64,000 nucleotides of DNA, taken from Lewinellaceae bacterium. Its GTDB lineage: Bacteria > Bacteroidota > Bacteroidia > Chitinophagales > Saprospiraceae. The stretch's first letter is position 1. Each line of letters opens with the position of its first letter. The notes under the pieces were generated by a model. The model searched no databases. It had not been told where the DNA came from and was given only the letters and a program-made list of their open reading frames with translations. Positions 7,836-15,700 of the stretch are shown piece after piece. The stretch is from contig JACJYG010000009.1 in assembly GCA_020636215.1 (NCBI GenBank), positions 62,001-126,000 of the forward strand. Direction: 5' to 3'. The translations under genes were made by a program, and so were the position numbers.

Positions 7836-9299
7836 ATGGACCGTTTAGACCAGTTTTTTAAGGGCAAGTTTGAAGATCGGGATTTCCCGTTCGACCCTGC
7901 CTACTGGGAACAGGCAGAACAGATGATCGCTCTGCGCGAAAAAAAACGAAAGCGCAGGACTGTTTTTTGGTGGATATTTGGCTTCGTTGTCCTGTTAACC
8001 ACTCTCGGCCTAGGGGGATATTTTTTCTTCGGCAAAGGCTCGACTTCATCTGATGCCGCCAATTATAGTGTTTCTTCTAAAATAGTTCAATCCACAACAA
8101 CACAAACCTCGGAGGAGGTGGCTTCAAATAAGAAAGGCTCATCAGCAGTTTCGGAGAAAAAGGGGAAAAGAACGATGGGGCTAAGGGGCCAACGCCCCCC
8201 GTTTGCTGCGGAGGCGGTATCTGATCGTGAAAATGATAATGATAACAATAATAATCATGAAAATTATAATCATGACAATCATAATGATGACAATTATAAT
8301 CGTATAAATTATAATGATTCATTTTATAATCATGACAATCATAATGATGACAATTATAATCGTATAAATTATAATGATTCATTTTATAATCATAATAATG
8401 ATAATGAGGAGGCCGGCCACGTTCCGGCGCCACCTTCACCGGGCACAGCCAACCCGGAGAAAGGCGATGGAAGGGAAGGCCTCAGAGTCGTTGAGGCATT
8501 TGCATTAGGTGAAGATTTACTGCCTGAGGCCATTCAGCCGGAAGAAAGCGAATCCCTTGCTTCAATCCGAGCCTATTTTCCTCAGTTGAATGAGCTGCCT
8601 ATTCAACTGAAGCCTTTTAATAGGCCCCTTGCTCAGCTTCATCTCCAGCCCTTAGTGCCTGATATCGGAATCAAACCACGAAGAAAGGCTATCCGTTGGG
8701 ACATTACCGGATCGGCTACAGCCTATCCGGGCGATGGCAGGATATGGGCCGGCGCTACGGTAGGAGTACTGGCCTCCTATTCTGTTCGCGAACGACTCCT
8801 TCTTTTCGGCGGGCTACAGTACCGCGTAAGGACAGGAGCTTTCCAGCCCTCCGATAATAGTGAAGTAAACACCTATCGTTTTGGAATAAGCAGAGAACAG
8901 TTCACCATTCTTCCCAACCGGCTGCATTACCTGGAGATTCCGATTGGATTGGCCTTCAGCCGGGAAAGACACTCTTTGTCTGCCGGGCTGAGTTGGAACT
9001 ATCTTTTAGGCATTCAAGGCAGTTTGTATGCTGCTGAAAAAACGGAGTTCGGCCTGGCCTTTGGGCCTGCTCGTGAGGCGGATGGCGGATGGCTGGCGGA
9101 AACAGGCTTTAGGAAGCAGAGCCTGAGTTTATTGGCGGATTATTATTATCGGATTTGGGGCCGGATTCAGTTGGGCGCCGTTCTGCAGTATACTCCTGGG
9201 GGAATCCTGGAGGAAAGAGGCCCGGAAGCTCCGGATACACGCCTGTTGAAAGAATCCGGCCCGCTGCTACTGGGGGTGGGGTTAAAGATAAGACTATGA
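7836..9299 (+). CDS. Trans-envelope protein: cytoplasmic segment, TM helix, Asn-rich linker, beta-barrel
   Basis: 487 residues from ATG 7836 (an in-frame TTG at 7815 would add seven). Residues 1-42 are cytoplasmic and charged (FPFDPAYWEQAEQMI motif), placed where an anti-sigma factor would bind. Residues 43-65 are a transmembrane helix. Residues 66-285 are low-complexity, with an Asn/Asp/His/Tyr-rich block at about 129-191 made by a 60-bp tandem repeat. Residues 286-487 have the alternating pattern of an outer-membrane beta-barrel of the PorT-like kind (NRLHYLEIPIGLAFSRE; ends VGLKIRL). I infer that one chain spans both membranes and controls the adjacent sigma factor. Its end overlaps the next gene by four bases. 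Confidence 0.8.
   Translation: MDRLDQFFKGKFEDRDFPFDPAYWEQAEQMIALREKKRKRRTVFWWIFGFVVLLTTLGLGGYFFFGKGSTSSDAANYSVSSKIVQSTTTQTSEEVASNKKGSSAVSEKKGKRTMGLRGQRPPFAAEAVSDRENDNDNNNNHENYNHDNHNDDNYNRINYNDSFYNHDNHNDDNYNRINYNDSFYNHNNDNEEAGHVPAPPSPGTANPEKGDGREGLRVVEAFALGEDLLPEAIQPEESESLASIRAYFPQLNELPIQLKPFNRPLAQLHLQPLVPDIGIKPRRKAIRWDITGSATAYPGDGRIWAGATVGVLASYSVRERLLLFGGLQYRVRTGAFQPSDNSEVNTYRFGISREQFTILPNRLHYLEIPIGLAFSRERHSLSAGLSWNYLLGIQGSLYAAEKTEFGLAFGPAREADGGWLAETGFRKQSLSLLADYYYRIWGRIQLGAVLQYTPGGILEERGPEAPDTRLLKESGPLLLGVGLKIRL
8264..8393 (+). repeat. 60-bp in-frame tandem repeat, about 2.2 copies
   Basis: Bases 8264-8323 are repeated exactly at 8324-8383, and the first ten bases recur at 8384-8393. The unit encodes 20 residues rich in Asn, Asp, His and Tyr. 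Sixty bases is a multiple of three, so gain or loss of a unit changes linker length without breaking the frame. The block is far more AT-rich than the surrounding gene. Confidence 0.95.
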
Positions 9300-10441
9300 A
9301 AATTTTACAATACCTCGCAATCTTTTCTATCCTTCTTTTGGCGGCGCAGTGCCGGAAGATCGAAATACCGGAACCCGTGGAGGGCAGCCCCGTTTTTTTC
9401 CTGAACACGGATCTGGCTGGATTGGAACGGAAATGGAGTGCAGGGGAAGATGGATATTATTTGCATACGAGCTTTGAGCAAGACAGCTCCGGCCTTTTTG
9501 TGTATAGTGGAAGCATGGAAGAATTGGGGTGTAGCGCCGGCTGTCTTCCTGCTGTGAAGATCAGCTTCAGGGGGGTAAAAAAAGGAGAAGCACTTCCCGA
9601 TAGCACTTTGAAAGTGGGGGCCTATACCTTCTTTCAACCGCTGCAAGGCCAAATGGAAATCCGGCATTCTGTTCATTTTTCAGGAGAATCAACTTTTTTA
9701 GTGCCGGATGAGCCTTATGCTTATGAATGGGATTTTGGAGATGGAGAAACATCCTCCCTGCAAAGCCCCTCTCACGAATATTATGACGATAGCTCCCGGC
9801 TTGTCAGATTGACTGTTACTTCGGCTTCCGGATACACAGCTATTTCCGAAAAGCGCATTGAGTTTGACTCCACTGCACAGGATTGTTCCATTGATTTTTA
9901 CATAATCTCTACCCAGGGAGGCGTGGCGCAGGCTGTATTGGAATTTCCCGGGCAATTCATGGGTGGCTATTGGAATACAGGGGACTCTATTGCCAGCGAC
10001 ATTATTTTCGCATTAAGCCCAGGCGGGTCTTTTTTATTATGCGCCACCGGCACCACTTTTAATGGCTGTAACACCACCTCCTGTCAGACCGCGTACTACA
10101 CTTTTATCCAGGGCGCTCCATATATAGCATCCTGTTCTGCTGGTTTTTCTTATCAGGCTCAAAAAGACACCCTTTTTCTTCCGCCTCCCGAACAACTGGG
10201 TACTGTAGTTGTGGAATATACCGATGCGAACGGAGTGCAGTACAGTTCGGCCTGGGGCCTTCAGGATGGTTTTAATCCTGAATTCGAACTACTTTCCGTG
10301 GAGCCATTTGAAAAAAACGAGGATGGGCTGCCAACTCGTAAGCTGGAAGTAGCTTTTCGTTGCCAGTTGTTTTCCGAAAATGGACAACCATTCGGTCAAT
10401 TCTCCGGCTCAGGGGTCATTGCGGTGGCTATCCCGGAATAA
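9296..10441 (+). CDS. PKD-domain lipoprotein of the sigma-factor operon
   Basis: 381 residues from ATG 9296, which overlaps the previous stop as ATGA, implying translational coupling. The longer open frame from 9155 lies inside the previous gene and has no signal sequence, so I reject that start. N-terminus MKILQYLAIFSILLLAAQC is a lipoprotein signal with Cys at about 19. A PKD domain lies near residues 144-192 (YEWDFGDGETSSLQSPSHEYY). The remainder is beta-rich and Cys-containing (TTFNGCNTTSC). Likely anchored in an outer or inner membrane leaflet facing the periplasm or surface, and a possible ligand or signal partner of the trans-envelope protein. No T9SS domain. Confidence 0.8.
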   Translation: MKILQYLAIFSILLLAAQCRKIEIPEPVEGSPVFFLNTDLAGLERKWSAGEDGYYLHTSFEQDSSGLFVYSGSMEELGCSAGCLPAVKISFRGVKKGEALPDSTLKVGAYTFFQPLQGQMEIRHSVHFSGESTFLVPDEPYAYEWDFGDGETSSLQSPSHEYYDDSSRLVRLTVTSASGYTAISEKRIEFDSTAQDCSIDFYIISTQGGVAQAVLEFPGQFMGGYWNTGDSIASDIIFALSPGGSFLLCATGTTFNGCNTTSCQTAYYTFIQGAPYIASCSAGFSYQAQKDTLFLPPPEQLGTVVVEYTDANGVQYSSAWGLQDGFNPEFELLSVEPFEKNEDGLPTRKLEVAFRCQLFSENGQPFGQFSGSGVIAVAIPE

Positions 10442-10811
10442 TTACTCTTTCCTCATTATTTTTTTTAACTTTACTACACATTTTAGGAAACCTTTTGAGG
10501 AAGCATCCGTAAAGACATACAGTAGCATTCCTATTCCATCCCTGGCATACGCCCCCACCTGATAGAAATGGAAAGCTATTCTGCCCCTCAGTTTTTTTGT
10601 TTCCAATTGCATTTGAAGTAAGTAGTATTCTAGTGCCAGTCCTGCCTCTATTCAAAGCGCAGGATTTCCATCTACAGCAGGAAATTATCGACAACATTCT
10701 GACCCCTTTAGCACTGCTTCCGTTGTGCAGGTGGCTGGATTTGACCTATAGCCTCAAAAAATCAGTGGCCGATAGTTTTTTGATCATTACTATTTGAGAA
10801 AACTGAATGTC
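10442..10811 (+). other. 370-bp gap without a supported gene
   Basis: Only short open frames with no recognisable protein features. Just after the stop at 10441 there is a weak AT-only stem (AATAAT / ATTATT) followed by eight T, a possible terminator near 10437-10466. No convincing promoter was found. Confidence 0.45.
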
Positions 10812-11699
10812 ATGTTGACAGAACATAAGCCAGTATTGAGAACTATTCAGGGAAGCCCATTTCGAACCCTTGATGAATTTTTATTTCAGCATGGGCCCAA
10901 AGCTCAGCTTTTTCAAATTGATTCCAGCCGCATGACTACCATTGTAGGGGAGCAGGGGGCCAGGCTTACGATCTTACCGGATTCCTTTTCCGATATCAAT
11001 GGCAAATTTGTGGACGGGCCTGTTGAGATTCACCTTAAAGAAGTGATTTCCCGGGCAGAAATGATCCTGGCTGATAAAACCGCTACTTCCGAAGACCGCA
11101 TACTGGAGTCGGCGGGGCAGCTTTGGGTGCAGGCTACTCAGGGCAATGGCTTGTTGCAATTGCGGCGGCCAATGGTGGTTGACCTGCCGGTGCGGAAAAA
11201 TCTTCGCAATCCATTGGCAATGCGCCTTTTCGTTGGCAGTACGCCCACCGTGAAGGCTTTCCATTCCGATAAGGATTTCGATTGGAAGCTGTGGTCGGAT
11301 AAACCAGTCGCTATTCGGAAGGTTAACGGGCATAAATACTATCACTTCAACCTGGAGCGTCTCAATTGGGCCAATTGTGATTACTTTGTGTCCCGTCGAG
11401 GGGGCAAATCAATGGTTACCGTTAAGCCGGAAAACCCGGTGGAAACCATGGATAAACAGATTGCTTTTCTCGCTTTTGAAGACATTAACTCCGTGGCACG
11501 TATGTATCCAGGTATTCATGGGTTCACTGCTTTGAATATCCCCAACCAGCTTTCAGCTACAGCTGTTGTTATCGGGATGCACCAGGGACAACTATTTTTT
11601 GGACACCATTTCTTTAGCCGCTTTTCGGATAGGCTGGCCCATGTGCGGATGCGGGCGGTAACGGATCAGGAATTGTTGGAAACCCTGCATCGGCTTTGA
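10812..11699 (+). CDS. Unrecognised Bacteroidota protein with beta-rich N-terminal domain
   Basis: 295 residues from ATG 10812; an in-frame TTG at 10794 is possible. No signal peptide or transmembrane helix is evident. The segment ARLTILPDSFSDINGKFVDGPVEIHLKEV followed by SEDRILESAGQLWVQAT resembles a recurring module of uncharacterised Bacteroidota proteins (G-x-L-T-I-P-x-x-S-F-x-D-x-x-G). The C-terminal half has no motif I know. It stands alone between the sigma operon and a convergent SDR gene. Function unknown. Confidence 0.7.
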   Translation: MLTEHKPVLRTIQGSPFRTLDEFLFQHGPKAQLFQIDSSRMTTIVGEQGARLTILPDSFSDINGKFVDGPVEIHLKEVISRAEMILADKTATSEDRILESAGQLWVQATQGNGLLQLRRPMVVDLPVRKNLRNPLAMRLFVGSTPTVKAFHSDKDFDWKLWSDKPVAIRKVNGHKYYHFNLERLNWANCDYFVSRRGGKSMVTVKPENPVETMDKQIAFLAFEDINSVARMYPGIHGFTALNIPNQLSATAVVIGMHQGQLFFGHHFFSRFSDRLAHVRMRAVTDQELLETLHRL

Positions 11700-11702
11700 C
11701 CG

Positions 11703-11733
11703 CCGGCACGCTTCCTGTTTTAATATGTGCCGG
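11703..11733. terminator. Hairpin between convergent genes
   Basis: CCGGCAC (11703-11709) pairs exactly with GTGCCGG (11727-11733), 17-base loop, between the convergent genes ending at 11699 and 11800. There is no T run on either side, so its role is uncertain. Confidence 0.35.
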
Positions 11734-11799
11734 TAAAGGACAAGGCCGAGTTTCATGGTTGTGTTCCGAACACATCGATCATACGCTCACGAATTATAT

Positions 11800-12558
11800 T
11801 CAGGTGCGCAGATAAGACGCTCCGTTGATATCTAAAATACAGCCCGTTGTAAAACCAGCCTGCTCAGAAGCTAGAAAAAGGATAGCATAAGCAACCTCTT
11901 CGGGCCTGGCAACCCGGTTGAGCGGGCTTTGTTGTTTGATGGCCGCTCCGGCATCGCTTTCCAGGTATCCGATGGCCATGTCCGTTTCCACAAAACCAGG
12001 GGCAACTGTACCGACAAAAATATGATATGGCGCCAGGGCCAGGGCCAAAGATTGCCCCAAAGCATTCAGTCCGGCTTTGGACGCTCCGTAAGCCGGTTGG
12101 GCAGGTTCTCCCCGGAAAGCACCACGGGAAGAGACATTTACAATACGTCCGCCACCTTGTCGGATCATGTGCTGGGCGGCACAATAGCAGACGTTAGCCG
12201 CTCCGGTGAGGTTCGTGGCAAGTGTCTGGTTCCAGCTTTCCTGCCAGGCTTCATAGCTGGAGGAATCGATAGGGTGGGGTTCAAAAATCCCCGCATTATT
12301 CACTACAATATCCAGCTGGCCAAATTCCCGAATGACAGCATCAACCATTTGCCGGACTGCTTCGGGCTGGCTAATGTCCGCCCGGATCGCCAGATGGCCT
12401 TCTCCGGAGAGCATTTCCACTGTTTCTCGTGCTGCTTCGTTGTTGCTTCGAAAATTGATGGCCACTCGGGCGCCGCGGCCGGCAAAGGCTATTGCTGTGG
12501 CGCGCCCAATGCCACGGGCGCCGCCAGTGATGAGTACAGTTTTGTCGGTAAAATCCAT
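11800..12558 (-). CDS. SDR-family oxidoreductase (FabG-like)
   Basis: 252-residue classical short-chain dehydrogenase/reductase. Seen: the cofactor motif TGGARGIG at about 10-17, NNAG near 88-91, catalytic Ser in VNVSSRGAF, YGASK with the catalytic Tyr and Lys near 157-161, and the C-terminal LDINGASYL typical of FabG-like enzymes. An Arg after the second strand (NFRSNN) suggests NADP(H). The substrate cannot be read; 3-oxoacyl-ACP reductase is one option, but it has no fatty-acid genes nearby, so a stand-alone carbonyl reductase is equally likely. Confidence 0.92.
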   Translation of the reverse strand: MDFTDKTVLITGGARGIGRATAIAFAGRGARVAINFRSNNEAARETVEMLSGEGHLAIRADISQPEAVRQMVDAVIREFGQLDIVVNNAGIFEPHPIDSSSYEAWQESWNQTLATNLTGAANVCYCAAQHMIRQGGGRIVNVSSRGAFRGEPAQPAYGASKAGLNALGQSLALALAPYHIFVGTVAPGFVETDMAIGYLESDAGAAIKQQSPLNRVARPEEVAYAILFLASEQAGFTTGCILDINGASYLRT

Positions 12559-12602
12559 GCCATTAAGGTAACGAGCTTTCTCCAGCTTAGGAAGCCTTGC
12601 CG

Positions 12603-12645
12603 GATAAAAAGAAAATGGGCAGATTCACCAGATGGGAACCTGCCC
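12603..12645 (-). terminator. Terminator of the PKD adhesin operon
   Basis: On the minus strand GGGCAG pairs with CTGCCC (12640-12645 with 12617-12622), followed by a T-rich run opposite 12603-12615. It lies about 80 bases beyond the stop at 12723. Confidence 0.5.
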
Positions 12646-12722
12646 GAAAAAGGGGAATCATGCGTCTTATTTGGAGGCGGTACAATGAATTGATTAATAA
12701 CCGGCCCCGAGTTATGCCGGAC

Positions 12723-15700
12723 TCATCGGATAAGCGTTACTGAACCCATTTTTTGATACTGCCGGCCCGATAGTTTGGAGCCATTCCATAAGCTCTCATC
12801 TTCAAAAATGGCCTGGATTTTCCAAACGTAGACATCCTGAGGCAGGGGCGCGCCATTTAAAGTGCCGTCCCAGCCCTCCGCCGGCTGTCCGCCTCGCAGC
12901 AGGCTGCTTTTCCAAAGCAGCTGCCCATAGGGTGAAAAGATCTCTACCAGATACTCTTTCAATCCAATGCCTTTAGGTAGAAAATGCCGGGCATCCCCTG
13001 ATCCCTGTTCCGGAGCAAAAGCGTTGGGTACATATAAGCCCTTGATGAGTTCCGGGCGTAGGTCGATGAGGGTGTCGTCCTGGCATCCTCCTTCTGCAAT
13101 AGCGGTTAACTGGATGGGATAGGAGCCATTGTATTCAAAACGGTGCGTTGGGTTTATGGCTTCGCTCAGCGAGCCGTCGCCAAAGTCCCAGTAATAATAG
13201 TCCGCCTGCTCGCTGGTATTGATAAAGTTTATAGTGCCGGTTGCATTTCCGTTGAATAGCTCTTCACTCCATTCGAAGCTGGCAACTGGCATTGGCAGCA
13301 CTTTCACCGCTCCGGCCAATGTCAGCGTATCAAAACAGACATCATCGTAGGCGGTTATGAGCGTGACATCGTACCAGCCTGCTTCGACATAATCGTGAGT
13401 AGCCTGGGATTCGCGGCTACTGGCCCCATCGCCGAAGTTCCAGTAATACTGGTTGCCACGGGAGTAATTGGCGAAGCGCACTCGCAGGGGTTGGCAACCG
13501 GTAAGGGTATCGAGGGCAAAATCAGCAATCGGGCTATCGAAAAGGGTGATGGTTTGACGGGCTGTGTCCAGGCACCCGTACTGGTTGGATGCCAATAATT
13601 CAATATCGTAGGCCCCGGCTTCTGTATATTCCTGGCTGGGACTGGCCAGCGCTGATCCCTGGGCTAGGCCTAAATCCCAGGTGTAACCCTGTGCCTCTTC
13701 TGATTGGTTTTGGAAATGTACCATCATGGGTAACCCACAATCCTGTTCCTGTTCAATAGCAAAAGCCGCCTCTGGTAAAGGAAAGGCAAAAATGCTGTTG
13801 AAAACTGTGTCTGTTGTGCAGCCGGATGGGGTAGATACTGCCAGGCGCACCGGGTAGTTGCCGGCCTGCAGGAAGGTATGGGCCGGGTTTGGTTGGACAG
13901 AGGAATTCCCGTCTCCAAAATCCCATTGGTAGTAATTGCCACCTGAAGCCTGGCTAGTGAAGGATACGGTGAGGGGGGTACATCCGGAATCACCATCCAG
14001 TTCAAAGGCGGCAACCGGAGCTGCTTCTATCGCCACCGGTTGGGTTAGGGTGGTGGAACAGGCATTCTGTAGGGAAATGCCGGTCAGAGTAACGGAATAG
14101 GTGCCTGGAGTGGAGAAGTAGTACAGGGGATTAGTGAGACTGGAGGTGTCTCCGTCTCCGAAATCCCAAAAGCTGCCGGCCAAATTTTCAGATGTGTTAG
14201 TGAATTGTATTGGCTGGCCGGTACAAAGGTTTGGGCTGTATGCGAAGGACACCTCCGGGGAAGGCAATACCTCAATCGCTATCCAGGCTGTATCTTCGGC
14301 GCAGGCGTTGGCGGCATGTAATACTACCGCATAGGTTCCCGGCGATTCAAAGGTATGGGTAGGGGCGTCGATCGCTGCAGTGTTCCCATCTCCGAAATCC
14401 CAGCTCACATTTGTTCCCTGGGTGGAATAGTTGGTGAAATCAACGGTGAAGGGGGCGCATCCCAGGGTGTTGCTGGTATTGAAAAAGGCGCGTACTATTT
14501 CCGGCTCGATGGTCAGCACCTGGCTTGCCGTATCGGCGCCGCAACTGTTGGTGGCAATGAGCGTGATGGTATAGTTTATTATGGCGGTATCTCCCTGGTA
14601 CAATTGTGGATTGGGAGTTTGGGCTGTGGAAGTCTGCCCGTTGCCGAGGTCCCAGAAAAAACTTTCCGGGCTGCCCACGGAAATATTGGCAAATTCCACA
14701 AGTAACGGCGCACAACCGGTATCGACGGTGAATCCGAAATCCACCACTGGGAAAGGGCGGACCAGCAGGCTATCGATATGGCTATCCGTGCCGCATAAGT
14801 TCTCTGCCGTCAGGTGAATATAGTAGGTGGTGTCATTGACTCCCGCGGGATAGGATAGTGTGAATCCTGGGTTGGGTTGGGTCGCGGTTTGTCCGTTTCC
14901 AAAATCCCAGGAAAAGTTGGTTTCATACCCACTGCTCTGGTTTTCAAGGCTGACTTCCAGCAGGCCGCAACCAGTATTCTGACTGGGCGTAAAGGCGGCA
15001 AGCGGGGGGGCAACTATCTCCAATCCATTAGTAACACCGGCGGAACATCCAAACGCATTGGTAACTTCCAATGCCACAGTGTAGGCCCCAGCTTGCGGAT
15101 AGGTATGGCTTGGTGAAGGATCTCCGGAAGAAGCGCCATCTCCAAAATCCCAGTTGAAAGAGGTGGCTCCCTGGGATTGATTTTCCGGGCTGAATGAATT
15201 GCCCGCACACAAAACTTCAGGCAGGGAAAAGGCAGGTTCCGGTAAAGGATGGACAATGATTTCCAGGCTATCTGATTTCTGGCATCCACCCGGGCCTGCC
15301 GTTATGGTATACAAGGCCACATAAGTGGCTGCCGGCAAACCGGCAGGGGAGAAGGCTCCATCGGTAATGCCGGGCCCCGACCAGATTCCGTTGGCAGGGC
15401 TATTGCCGGAAAGTATTACCGGCGGGGCTTCCTGGCATAGGGCAATGCCTGGCCCTGCTTCTACTGCGCCGGGGTCAAAAACATCAATGGTGATGGAATC
15501 TTCCACCGCACAACTGCCGGCGCCAACCCGGTAAAGGAGTTGGTGGACGCCGCCACCCGCCGAAGCGGGATTGAAGAAAGCACCCGAAACTCCGGCCCCT
15601 ACCCAACTTCCACCTGGCGGAACGACATTCTGGTTAAGGCTGTATGGGGTATCGCTGATGCAAAGGCTGGCGTCTGGCCCGGCATTCACATTGGAAGGGT

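Noticed and set aside
8077..8439. 120-codon antisense frame rich in His, Tyr and Asp
   Set aside because: A by-product of the AT-rich tandem repeat on the other strand; no signal or domain.
9155..9295. N-terminal extension of the PKD lipoprotein gene
   Set aside because: Inside the previous gene; the lipoprotein signal begins at 9296.
10597..10797. 66-codon frame before the gene at 10812
   Set aside because: No signal, domain or start context; cannot be supported.
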